DNA from: Myxococcales bacterium
Lineage (GTDB): Bacteria > Myxococcota_A > Polyangia > Polyangiales > Polyangiaceae
Direction of reading: 5' to 3'
Length of the DNA: 64,000 bases
Assembly: GCA_016712525.1 (NCBI GenBank)
Contig: JADJQX010000007.1
Coordinates: 1,674,001-1,738,000 of the forward strand
Shown: piece by piece, positions 44,097 through 53,045 of the stretch
Layout: each line of letters opens with the position of its first letter
How positions within the stretch are numbered: position 1 is the stretch's first letter
The notes under the pieces: model-generated
Database searches by the model: none
Seen by the model: only the letters and a program-made list of their open reading frames with translations
What the model was told of the DNA's origin: nothing
Translations under genes and position numbers: made by a program

Positions 44097-44218
44097 GGCC
44101 CCCGACGCTTGCCATCGGCGTGCCAGCGCCCTTTCGGGGCGAAAATGGCGGAAGGCCATCGACCTTCGGACGTTTTGTCATCCGAGGGCCGACGGCCTTG
44201 CCAGTCTGTCGATCGAGC

Positions 44219-45286
44219 TCAGTAAGCGACGGGCGTGTACGGGCAGCGGAGACGCGCAGGCTCGCAGCTCGGAACCCCGGGGCCAGGCATGCAGTTGATG
44301 AAGGCGGGGCAGTCGGCAGGCTGCTCGCAGCCGCAGCCGCAGCTGTTGGAGAAGCCCGTGGTGCCGGGCTCGCACGCGTACTTGATGACCATGCACTGCT
44401 CGGGGCTCTTGCCCACGTACTTGCGGTTCGGCTCCTTCGTGGGGTCGCACGTGGGCACGCAGGCGCGCTTGGTGCAGCCGACGCCGCCGTTCTCGCCGCA
44501 GAAGCAGGTGTTGCAGCCATCCGTCGAGGGGAACGTGTCGCCCACGGAGTACGTGGAGCCGCCGTACTGGCAGGTCGCGGGCTCCTCGAGCACGCAGGCG
44601 TTCGCGCGGCACTTGGCGACCTTGCGCGCGTCGGCGTCGACGAGGTCCCGCGGGGGGGGCGCGCACGCCGGGTACGGAGGCTTGCAGGCGTTCTGCGCCG
44701 CGTAGTCCTCGGCCCGCGACGCGTTCACGGCGATCCCCTGCCACCCGGTGCAGCAGCCACCGCGCGAGACCTTCACGCAGTCTTCGTCGGTCGTGCAGGC
44801 GAACATGCCCGGCTTCACGCGGACGGAGACGGAGAACGTCGCCGGGGAGAGCGTGTACTCGCGGAACACGACGCGGAGCTTCGCTTTCGTGCCGATGCGC
44901 GCGGGGAGCTTCGTCGTGATGTGCGAGCCGAGCCCGCCCTCGGCGGCGTCGTCGTTGTAGGCGAGCATGCGCCCGTTCGCGTCGAGGATCCAGGCGACCG
45001 CGTCTTGGCGGCCCTGCCCCTTCACCCACACGTCGACCTCTTCCCCGCCGTTCGCGTTGAAGGTGTAAGCCGAGTACTTGGGCGGGTTCGTGTACCGGGT
45101 CGTGCGCACTTCTCCGGACGCGGGGATCTCGCCGAGGTTTCGGATGACCCAGGTGAGCGCGGACTCGGACTCGGAGGAGACGTCGGCCTTGTCCTCGGCG
45201 CCCGTGTCGGCCGCACAGGCGGCGAGCAGGAGGGCGCTTCCGACGAGAGAGGTCGCGAGGGCGAAGGAGCGTGCGAAGGGCTTCAT
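44219..45286 (-). CDS. Lipoprotein with pacifastin/VWC-like Cys-rich domain
   Basis: 355 residues. Signal peptide with clear lipobox LLAAC (Cys24). Residues about 45-155 form a beta-rich domain like bacterial pre-peptidase C-terminal domains (WILDANGRMLAYNDD). The C-terminal half is Cys-rich, with the block CQYGGSTYSVGDTF ... DGCNTCFCGENGGVGCTKRAC, the spacing of pacifastin/VWC-type modules. That fold in animals includes serine-protease inhibitors. SNSCGCGCEQPADC follows. Likely surface exposed and disulphide rich; inhibitor activity is only a possibility. Confidence 0.75.
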   Translation of the reverse strand: MKPFARSFALATSLVGSALLLAACAADTGAEDKADVSSESESALTWVIRNLGEIPASGEVRTTRYTNPPKYSAYTFNANGGEEVDVWVKGQGRQDAVAWILDANGRMLAYNDDAAEGGLGSHITTKLPARIGTKAKLRVVFREYTLSPATFSVSVRVKPGMFACTTDEDCVKVSRGGCCTGWQGIAVNASRAEDYAAQNACKPPYPACAPPPRDLVDADARKVAKCRANACVLEEPATCQYGGSTYSVGDTFPSTDGCNTCFCGENGGVGCTKRACVPTCDPTKEPNRKYVGKSPEQCMVIKYACEPGTTGFSNSCGCGCEQPADCPAFINCMPGPGVPSCEPARLRCPYTPVAY

Positions 45287-45406
45287 GCGCGGTGCTTTGC
45301 CTCACCCACGGTGTGCGGTCAAGGCCTACATGGATCGATAGATACCTACCCCCGTTCAGGCAGGTGGCATCTGCTCGAGAATGCGGCGCTTTTCGTGGTG
45401 GCCGGG

Positions 45407-48400
45407 TCAGGCGAGCAGAGCAGCCGCGCGCCTCGTCAGCTCCCCCGGGGAGACCGGGCGGGAGGGCCGGAGCTCCGGCGCGAAGAGGGCTACACGTAGC
45501 TCTTCGACGTCGAGCGCGACGGCAGCGTACTCGGCCGGGCGACGGGCGAGCGCGCGGGGGTCCGAGAGCGCACGCTCGACCGCGACGAGGGGCTCACCTT
45601 TGGCGAGGTCCTTTCGTGGGTCGGCGATCGCACGACCGAGGCGCGCCTGCGCCGCGCGGAGGTAGCGCGGGTAGTGACCGAGGTCCACGAGCGTCGCGCG
45701 AGAGACGAGCTCGAGAGAGGCGAGCCTCGCGACCTGGCCGCGGAGGTCGCGGAGGCACAACGTCGCGCTCGGGTGTTTTTCGGCGCTCCGCATCGCGAGC
45801 GAGGTCTTCTCGAGCTCCTTCGCGGCCGCTCCGTACACGGCTCCGACGTCCCGCGCGGAGGCCTCGAGCCGTACTTTCCCTCGAGCGAGCAGCGCATCGA
45901 AGGCCTTCGCCGTGCGTGGGAGCGCCACTTCGCCGTCGAGCTCGAAGGCGTGATCGAGGACACGCGCGGTCACGTGCTCCCGAAACGCTTCCGCGTGCGC
46001 GCGCGACGGGAGCCCCGGCTCGGGCCAACGCGGGAACCTCGCGAGGACCGTCGCGAGCTGCCCTTTCGTGGCGAGCGCGACGAGGCGACGCACCCCGATG
46101 CGGCTCGTCGTTCGGGCCTCGTCCTCCGACGACGCCAGCGCGAGATCGACCGATGCGCCGCGATCGACGAGGACGGGATACGCCTTCACTGTGGTGCCCG
46201 CCGCGCGCCGGCTCACGACCTCGGGGACGTCGCCGAAGTCCCACGACGTCGAGCCCTTCTTGCCGAAGCGGGCTTCGTCCTGGTCGCGCCGCGATGCTCG
46301 TGCTCGCGCCGACCACGCCTCGAACCGCTCACGCGAGAACCGTTCGGTGCACACGATCTTGCCGTCGTCCGCGACGATTCGGCACGTGAGCCGGAGGTAG
46401 TGAGGCACCTCCTCGGGCCGAAACGCAGACTCGGGCACCGAGACGCCCGTCCGCGCCTCGACGACCTCGACGAGCCGCGGGACGAGCTCGCCTCGAAACG
46501 GGACGACGAGCGCCGCGCACTCGGCAGCGAGCTCGGGGATGGATCCGAGCTTTCCTTTGATGGCCTTGGGGAGACCGTGGAAGAGGTGGAAAAACTGCTC
46601 CTTTTGCCAGCCGGGTACGGTGAAGTCGAGCTCCCCGGGCCTTAGCTGCGGCACGAGGCTCTCGGGGATCTGGGCCGTGATGCCGTCCGCGTCCTCGTGC
46701 GGGTCGAAGACGTACGAGAGAGGGACCTTCGCGCCGTGGATCTCGACCGCGTCCGGGTATAGGTGAGGATCGATGGCGGCCTCGCCGACGAGCACGTCCG
46801 CGAGGGTCAGCGCGAGGGCGTCTTTCGAACGAGCCTCGGCCTCCTTCCGGTAGACCTCGAACGACACGGCGCACGTCACGTTCGCCGGGATCCGCCGGTC
46901 GAAGAAGGCGAAGAGCGCGTCGTCGTCCGCGATCATGTCGCTCGCGCGGGCCTTCGCGCGGAGGGTGGCCACCGCCTCGCGGACGGCCGCGTTCTTGGCG
47001 ACGAACGCGCCGCGTGATTCGAGCTCGCCGCGGACGAGGGCGTGCTCGATGAAGATCTCTCGGGCCTTCGCGGGCTCGATGCGCGCGTAGTCGACGAGCC
47101 TGTCCTTGGCGACGACGAGCCCGTAGAGCGTGGCGCGCTCTCGGACGACGACCTTGCCCGATCGAGGCGAAAAATGCGGGTCGGCGTAGCTTCGGCGGAC
47201 GAGGTGGGCGCCGGCCTCGAGGATCCAGTCGGGCTCGATGCGAGCGACCATGCGCGCGAAGAGCTGCGAGGTCTCGACGAGCTCGAACGCCATCACCCAC
47301 GCGGGGGTGCGCTTCGCCACACCGGAGCTCGGGTGAAGGAGGAAGCGGGTCTGCTTCGCGCCGACGTAGGTGCGGGGCTCCGGGTGGTACTCCCCGACAC
47401 GCGAGAGGAGCCCCGTGAGGAGGGCGCGGTGGAGCGCGTCGGTGTCGCCGGACGTCTCTTTCGAGCGGGTGGCCGCCGGACGTCCGCGGTCCTTCGTGTC
47501 GCGCGTGAGGCCGAGCTCGTCCACCGTGTCGGAGAGCTGTCGCCACACCTCCCTCCACTCGCGCACGCGCATGTACGACAGGAAGCCTTCGCGGCACGCA
47601 CGACGGAGCCCGATGCCGCCCTTCTCGGCCGCGGCGCGGAGGTAGTCCCACGTACGTAAGAGGGTTACGAAGTCGGACCTCTCATCACGCAGCTTTTTGT
47701 GGGCTTCGTCGGCCTTTCCGGCCTGTTCGCGTGGCCTGTCGCGCACGTCGGGGACGCTGAGGCCAGCGGCCACGACCAGCACCTCGCGGAGGCACCCGAG
47801 CTCGTTGCCGGCCACGATCATGCGCGCGATCCTCGGGTCGACCGGGAAACGCGCGAGCGTCTTGCCGAGCGGGAGGAGCTCCCTCCCCGGCCCGATGGCC
47901 CCGAGCTCCTCGAGGACCCGGTAGCCCTCGGCCCACGCCCCGCGATCGGGCGCGTCGAGGAACGGAAACTCCTCCGGCTCGCCGAGGCCGAGGGCCTTCA
48001 TGCGCAGGATGACGCCCGCGAGGCCGGTGCGTTTGATCTCGGGATCGGTGAAGGCCGGGCGCGACGAGAAGCTCTGCTCGTCGAAGAGACGCACGCAGAC
48101 GCCCTCGCGCACGCGCCCCGAGCGCCCCTTGCGCTGCTCGGCGCTCGCCTGCGAGATGCCCTCGATTTGAAGGCGAGTCGTGCCCGAGCGGGCGTCGTAG
48201 CGCGAGAGCCTCGCGAGCCCCGGATCGACCACGAAGACGATGCCGGGCAGCGTGAGCGACGTCTCCGCGACGTTCGTAGCGAGCACGATCCGGCGACCGC
48301 GCACGGGAGCGAAGACCCGCGCCTGCTCGGCCGCCGTGAGCCGGGCGTAGAGCGGCTGCACCACGGCGTGCCGAACGGCGTAGTCGGTCTCGAGCGCGCG

Positions 48401-49138
48401 TGCGGCCTCGTGGATCTCACGCTCCCCCGGGAGGAACGCCAAGATGTCGCCGTCCGAGTCGAGCGCCGCCACGTCGTGCACGGCCTTGGCGACCGCCTCG
48501 CCTAGATCGAGGTCCTCGTCACGAGGCTCGTAGAGGACGGTCACGGGGAACGTCCGCCCCTCGACCTCGATCACCGGGGCGCCCCCGAAGAACTGCGAGA
48601 AGCGCTCGGTCTCGAGGGTGGCGGAGCTCACGACGACCTTGAGGTCGGGGCGCTGCGGCAAGATGCGCCGCAGGTACCCGAGTAAGAAGTCGATCGTGAG
48701 GCTCCGCTCGTGGGCCTCGTCGATCACGAGGGTGTCGTACGCCGAGAGCAGCGGATCTCCTTGGATTTCTGCGAGGAGAATGCCGTCGGTCATCACCTTG
48801 ACGTACGTCGCGGGCGACGTCTTGTCGTCGAAGCGAACCTTGTATCCCACATCTTTTCCGACCTCGGTCCCGAGCTCCTCGGCGATGCGCGCCGAGACAC
48901 TCGTCGCGGCGATGCGCCTCGGCTGCGTGACGCCGATGACCTTCTCGAGCCCACGCCCCATGGCGAGCGCGATCTTGGGCAGCTGCGTGGTCTTCCCCGA
49001 GCCTGTCGCGCCGGCGACGACGACGACGGGGTGGTCGGCGATCGCGCGGGCGATGTCGGGCACCTTGGCCGTGATGGGGAGGTGTTCGGGAAACTCGACC
49101 GTACCTTCGGCAGGCGATCCCGCGCGAGGCTCGACCAT
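45407..49138 (-). CDS. hrpA: ATP-dependent RNA helicase HrpA
   Basis: 1243 residues, full length for HrpA. DEAH/RHA helicase motifs: Walker A GATGSGKTTQLPK, Ia QPRRIAA, TDGILL, II DEAH in VIDEAHERS, III SATLE, V TNVAETSLTLPGI and VI QRKGRSGR. The HA2 and OB-fold regions follow, and the long C-terminal DUF3418 part contains FHLFHGLPKAIKG-like sequence. It unwinds RNA and in E. coli rescues stalled ribosomes. A 120-bp spacer separates it from the downstream lipoprotein. Confidence 0.95.
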   Translation of the reverse strand: MVEPRAGSPAEGTVEFPEHLPITAKVPDIARAIADHPVVVVAGATGSGKTTQLPKIALAMGRGLEKVIGVTQPRRIAATSVSARIAEELGTEVGKDVGYKVRFDDKTSPATYVKVMTDGILLAEIQGDPLLSAYDTLVIDEAHERSLTIDFLLGYLRRILPQRPDLKVVVSSATLETERFSQFFGGAPVIEVEGRTFPVTVLYEPRDEDLDLGEAVAKAVHDVAALDSDGDILAFLPGEREIHEAARALETDYAVRHAVVQPLYARLTAAEQARVFAPVRGRRIVLATNVAETSLTLPGIVFVVDPGLARLSRYDARSGTTRLQIEGISQASAEQRKGRSGRVREGVCVRLFDEQSFSSRPAFTDPEIKRTGLAGVILRMKALGLGEPEEFPFLDAPDRGAWAEGYRVLEELGAIGPGRELLPLGKTLARFPVDPRIARMIVAGNELGCLREVLVVAAGLSVPDVRDRPREQAGKADEAHKKLRDERSDFVTLLRTWDYLRAAAEKGGIGLRRACREGFLSYMRVREWREVWRQLSDTVDELGLTRDTKDRGRPAATRSKETSGDTDALHRALLTGLLSRVGEYHPEPRTYVGAKQTRFLLHPSSGVAKRTPAWVMAFELVETSQLFARMVARIEPDWILEAGAHLVRRSYADPHFSPRSGKVVVRERATLYGLVVAKDRLVDYARIEPAKAREIFIEHALVRGELESRGAFVAKNAAVREAVATLRAKARASDMIADDDALFAFFDRRIPANVTCAVSFEVYRKEAEARSKDALALTLADVLVGEAAIDPHLYPDAVEIHGAKVPLSYVFDPHEDADGITAQIPESLVPQLRPGELDFTVPGWQKEQFFHLFHGLPKAIKGKLGSIPELAAECAALVVPFRGELVPRLVEVVEARTGVSVPESAFRPEEVPHYLRLTCRIVADDGKIVCTERFSRERFEAWSARARASRRDQDEARFGKKGSTSWDFGDVPEVVSRRAAGTTVKAYPVLVDRGASVDLALASSEDEARTTSRIGVRRLVALATKGQLATVLARFPRWPEPGLPSRAHAEAFREHVTARVLDHAFELDGEVALPRTAKAFDALLARGKVRLEASARDVGAVYGAAAKELEKTSLAMRSAEKHPSATLCLRDLRGQVARLASLELVSRATLVDLGHYPRYLRAAQARLGRAIADPRKDLAKGEPLVAVERALSDPRALARRPAEYAAVALDVEELRVALFAPELRPSRPVSPGELTRRAAALLA

Positions 49139-49209
49139 CGCCGTCCCATAGCAGAGGCGACCGAGCTTGTCGTGTGCACGCGCGCCTCCCCGCGTGTAGC
49201 CTGGGTCGC

Positions 49210-50193
49210 ATGACGACCATGGGCTACAGGCGCCTCGGGCGCGCGGGTGTGAAGGTGAGCGAGCTCTCGTTCGGCTCGTGGGTCACGTACGGGCGGCAAA
49301 TCGACGTCGACGCGGCCGCGGAGCACATGAAGGCCGCGTACGACGCGGGCGTGAACTTCTTCGACAACGCCGAGGTGTACTCGTCGGGCAAGTCCGAGGA
49401 GGTCATGGGCGCGGCGCTCCGGAAGCTCGGCCTCCGACGCGCGAGCTACCTCGTCTCGACGAAGTTCTACTGGGGCCTCCACGAAGGGCCGAACGAGAAG
49501 AACACCTTGAACCGCAAGTACCTGATGCAGGCGATCGACGGCTCGCTCGCGCGGTTCGGGCTCGACTACGTCGACCTCGTTTTTTGCCACAGGCCCGACA
49601 AGGACACGCCGCTCGAGGAGACGGTGCGCGCGATGCACGACATCGTGGCCTCCGGAAAGGCGCTCTACTGGGGGACCTCGGAGTGGTCCGCCGAGGACAT
49701 TCGCGAGGCCTACCGCATCGCCGACCGGCGGAACCTCCACATGCCCGTCATGGAGCAGCCCGAGTACAACCTCTTCGCGCGCCGCCGCGTCGAGGCCGAG
49801 TACGCGCCCCTCTACGCCGAGGTAGGCCTCGGGACGACCACGTGGAGCCCGCTCGCCTCGGGCCTCCTCACGGGAAAATACCAGTCCGGAATTCCGAGCG
49901 ACAGCCGCGCCGCCCTGAAGGGCTACGGCTGGCTCGAGGCGAGCGTGACCGACACGAAGAAGCTCGCCGCCGTCGAAGCGCTCGCGCCCATCGCGAAGGA
50001 CCTCGGGTGCACGCTGTCGCAGCTCGCCATCGCGTTCTGTCTGAAGAACCCGAACGTGAGCACGGTCATCCTCGGCGCGAGCCGGGTCTCGCAGCTCACC
50101 GAGAACCTCGGCGCCCTCGCCGTCGCTCCAAAGCTCGGCCCCGACGTGCTCGCCGCGATCGACCGCGCGACCCTCCGCGGCGATCTCGGCTGA
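49210..50193 (+). CDS. Aldo/keto reductase, AKR6 (Kv-beta/YghZ-like) type
   Basis: 327 residues. N-terminal RRLGRAGVKVSELSFGSW; catalytic Asp and Tyr in FDNAEVY (D52, Y57), Lys in VSTKFYW and His in FCHRPD. GTSEWSAEDI and EQPEYNLFAR are characteristic of the potassium-channel beta-subunit-like aldo/keto reductases, which use NADPH on aldehydes such as methylglyoxal. The C-terminal cofactor loop ILGASRVSQLTENLGAL is present. The ATG at 49210 starts the domain; divergent from hrpA with 71 bp between. Confidence 0.93.
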   Translation: MTTMGYRRLGRAGVKVSELSFGSWVTYGRQIDVDAAAEHMKAAYDAGVNFFDNAEVYSSGKSEEVMGAALRKLGLRRASYLVSTKFYWGLHEGPNEKNTLNRKYLMQAIDGSLARFGLDYVDLVFCHRPDKDTPLEETVRAMHDIVASGKALYWGTSEWSAEDIREAYRIADRRNLHMPVMEQPEYNLFARRRVEAEYAPLYAEVGLGTTTWSPLASGLLTGKYQSGIPSDSRAALKGYGWLEASVTDTKKLAAVEALAPIAKDLGCTLSQLAIAFCLKNPNVSTVILGASRVSQLTENLGALAVAPKLGPDVLAAIDRATLRGDLG

Positions 50194-50216
50194 ATCGAGC
50201 TCGGGGGCCCGCGTCG

Positions 50217-51899
50217 CTACCCCGTCGGGGGATCGCCGGCGAGGGCCCGAAGCTCGTGCCCGAGCGCCTCGAACGAAGGAATTTCGCCTTGGATCGCCCT
50301 CCTGACGAGCGCCTCGAGCGCTCGCAAGACGGCGGGCTCGGGGGCCACGAAGGTCACGGCGAGCGGGCGAGCCGCGCCGCCGTCGGCGACCACCCCCTGG
50401 GCCCCGAACGGCAGCTGGCCCACGACCGCGAAGTGGAGCGCCGCGACGACACCGAGCACGTCCACCCGCGGGTCTTCGGCGCGCTTCGCCGTGCTGGCCG
50501 CGCCGAGAGCGCGGATGCGCCGGGCGATGCCGATGTCGGACAGGACGAGGATGCGCTTCGTGTTCGTCGCCCGGAGCGAGAGGGTCGATGGCCCGATAGC
50601 CCCGTGCACGAACCCCGCGGAAGAGACCTTCCCGTATCCACGGACGAAGCGGGACACGGCCCGTAGGCCGCGATCCATCGTGAACGGCCCGCGGGTGTCG
50701 ACGTAGGTCGCGAGCTCGGGGTCCTCGAGCGATTCGGACACCACGTAGTGCTCACCCGCGGCCTCGCCGTGGTCCACGAGGGCGACGAGCGCGTCGTTCG
50801 CGTTCCCGACGAGGAGCTCGAGCTCGCGAAACAATTCATCTTTTTGGCGTTCAACGAGAGGGCCGAGCCGCTCGATGCGGACGACCTGCCCCTCGTCGTT
50901 CACCGCCTCGACCAGGTTCGGCCCCAGGGACCGCATGACGGAGTACGAGCCCTTCTGGAGCTCGAGGGTGTCGAGCTCGGCGAGCCCCCGGGGGCGCGAC
51001 GTCGGCCCCACGCGCGCCGCGCGTGACCCGGGCGCCGAGGGTACACCGGTCGTGCCTTCGGCGATCTCGAGGAGCGCGCTCCGGAGCTCCTCGAGAGTCG
51101 CACGCGCCCGCGCGTCGCGATGGAGGGCGAACGCGAGCGCCACCGCGAGGGCCTCCGGCACGTCACGTCGATAGGTGCGGACGTCGGGGACGGGATGCGA
51201 GCAAACGGCGCGCACGAGCTCCGGGCCCTCGAGGCTCTCGAAGGGGTTCTTTCCGGTCACGGCGAAGTAGAGCGTCATCGCCAGGGAGAAGACGTCCGAT
51301 CGCACGTCGGCGTGTTTGGAGTCGAGGACCTGCTCCGGGGCCATGAAATACGGCGTGCCGAGCAGCGCGCCCGTCCCGGTGATCGAGCCCTCCGCGCCGA
51401 CGCGCTTCGACAGCCCGAAGTCGCACAAAATGGCCCGACCCCGCGAAGGGTCGCGCGGGACGATCACGTTGGCCGGCTTCACGTCGCGATGAACGACCCC
51501 GCGCTCGTGCGCGTGCTCCAGCGCCAGGGACACCTCGACGCCGAGGCTCGCCACGAGCTCGGGAGAGAGCGGACCACGACGGCCGACGACGACGTCGAGA
51601 TCGTCGCCTTCCAGCAGCTCGAGCACGAGGAACGGGATCTTCGTGCGCCCGTCGACGCCGTGAGCGAGGACCTTGACGATGCCGGGGTGAGAGAGCTCCC
51701 GGAGCAACGCGCCTTCGCGGAGAAACCTCGCGAGCGCCTCCGTGCCCCGCATTCCGCCCCACGTGACGAGCTTCACGGCGACGTGCCCCCACGGCGACGT
51801 CGCCTCGTGGACCTCGCCCATGCCTCCGTCGGCGATGCGGCGCACGAGAACACACTCTCCGACGACGGTCCCCGGCACGAACCGCGTCGGCTTAGGCAT
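50217..51899 (-). CDS. Tandem Ser/Thr kinase with C-terminal pseudokinase
   Basis: 560 residues, no membrane segment. Residues about 14-275 are an active-looking kinase: DGGMGEV, K43 in VAVKLV, HRDVKPAN (D139), DFG at 160-162, APE in FMAPEQ. After a short linker, residues about 315-555 again follow a kinase-like order, but the catalytic loop reads FVHGAIGPSTL (H432, no catalytic Asp) and the DFG position reads SDIGIARR. The second half is therefore a predicted pseudokinase that may regulate the first or bind targets. The ATG at 51899 is chosen; upstream in-frame sequence is not kinase-like. Confidence 0.88.
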   Translation of the reverse strand: MPKPTRFVPGTVVGECVLVRRIADGGMGEVHEATSPWGHVAVKLVTWGGMRGTEALARFLREGALLRELSHPGIVKVLAHGVDGRTKIPFLVLELLEGDDLDVVVGRRGPLSPELVASLGVEVSLALEHAHERGVVHRDVKPANVIVPRDPSRGRAILCDFGLSKRVGAEGSITGTGALLGTPYFMAPEQVLDSKHADVRSDVFSLAMTLYFAVTGKNPFESLEGPELVRAVCSHPVPDVRTYRRDVPEALAVALAFALHRDARARATLEELRSALLEIAEGTTGVPSAPGSRAARVGPTSRPRGLAELDTLELQKGSYSVMRSLGPNLVEAVNDEGQVVRIERLGPLVERQKDELFRELELLVGNANDALVALVDHGEAAGEHYVVSESLEDPELATYVDTRGPFTMDRGLRAVSRFVRGYGKVSSAGFVHGAIGPSTLSLRATNTKRILVLSDIGIARRIRALGAASTAKRAEDPRVDVLGVVAALHFAVVGQLPFGAQGVVADGGAARPLAVTFVAPEPAVLRALEALVRRAIQGEIPSFEALGHELRALAGDPPTG

Positions 51900-51979
51900 G
51901 CGCCCCACCGGAGAGCGACGAGCGCCCTCGGGTTCCTCGACGTGAATGGCTTCGCCTCGACACTCTCGACGAGTGTATT

Positions 51980-52933
51980 TTACCCGGGCTTCCTCGCAAC
52001 GAAATAGAGCTTGTGCGAAAGGAGATCCCGTCGATCGAGGTACGAGGTGTACGACGGGTGAACCTCGGGGAGCTCGACCGTATCGGGGTCGCAGCCGCGT
52101 GGGTAACGCCTGTCGACTTCGACGAGCTCGAACCCGGCCTCGCGGGCCGCGTCGAGGTACGCGGACGCTCGGAGCCGGTTCTGGTAGAGCATGTCGGCGT
52201 TCACGAGCCCCCACGTGCGCTCGTCGAACCGCAGGAAGTGCCACGGGGAGATCGACGGGTCGGAGTGGCTGAAGTGGTCGCTCATGTCGACCTTCGATGC
52301 GAAGAGCCCACCCGGACGGAGGACGCGGAAGAGCTCGGCGAAGATGGCGCGAATCTCCGGGAGCGGGATGTGCTCCAACGTGAGGCTCGACGTCACGCAG
52401 TCGACCTCTCCGGACGTGAGCCCGGTCCGGCGCGCGTCCGCGGGGGCGCGGTAGTCGATGCCGAGCTCACGAAGGGCGCCGTCCACCTCGGCCTCCCCGA
52501 CCTGAAACGAGGCCGGCAGGCGGCCGAGGTCGAGGCCATCGACCTGAAAGTCGGGCGGAGGGCTCGCCACGAAGCTCCGGAGCCGGGTGAGCGCGTGGTG
52601 CACGAGCTCGGGCCGGACGAAGCGGTTCAGGTCGAGCAGCGTCTGGCGCCCCACGCCCGCTGCGCGGAGAAAGAGACCCATGCCGAGATCCCACCCGGCG
52701 CCGAACTCGAAGAAGTGGGCGCGCCCAAGGTCGAGCGATGGCTCGTGCCGACGGATCGCGCGGAGGTGCTCGGCCCCGATTTGGAAGCGTCCGAGCAGCT
52801 CCTCGTCCGGAAACGGGAGCGAGCGGGTGACGTACCGCTGGAGGACGTAGCGCACCTCGGGGCCGCCCGGAACGCGGGAGAGCACCTGAGCGACGGCCGC
52901 GCGAACGGCCCATTTCGGGAGGGGAAAGGCCAT
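51980..52933 (-). CDS. Class I SAM-dependent methyltransferase
   Basis: 317 residues. HFFEFGAGWDLGMGLFLRAAG corresponds to the SAM motif I (E/DxGxGxG), LLDLNRF to motif II, VDCVTSSLTLEHIPLPEIRAIFAELFRVLRPGGLFAS to motifs IV-VI. An insertion before motif IV and a C-terminal part with SYTSYLDRRDLLSHKLYFVARKPG complete it. The style is that of methyltransferases in polysaccharide and secondary-metabolite clusters; substrate unknown. It is upstream of the tandem kinase gene on the same strand (80 bp) and divergent from addB. Confidence 0.85.
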   Translation of the reverse strand: MAFPLPKWAVRAAVAQVLSRVPGGPEVRYVLQRYVTRSLPFPDEELLGRFQIGAEHLRAIRRHEPSLDLGRAHFFEFGAGWDLGMGLFLRAAGVGRQTLLDLNRFVRPELVHHALTRLRSFVASPPPDFQVDGLDLGRLPASFQVGEAEVDGALRELGIDYRAPADARRTGLTSGEVDCVTSSLTLEHIPLPEIRAIFAELFRVLRPGGLFASKVDMSDHFSHSDPSISPWHFLRFDERTWGLVNADMLYQNRLRASAYLDAAREAGFELVEVDRRYPRGCDPDTVELPEVHPSYTSYLDRRDLLSHKLYFVARKPG

Positions 52934-53045
52934 GGCCTCGAGAGCCTACACGGTGGGATGCCGGCCACGCGACACGAAAGCTTCGTCTCTCCGATCCGTC
53001 CACGTTGGGCGCCCATGCGGCTCGAGTTCGGCCTAACCTCGCCGC

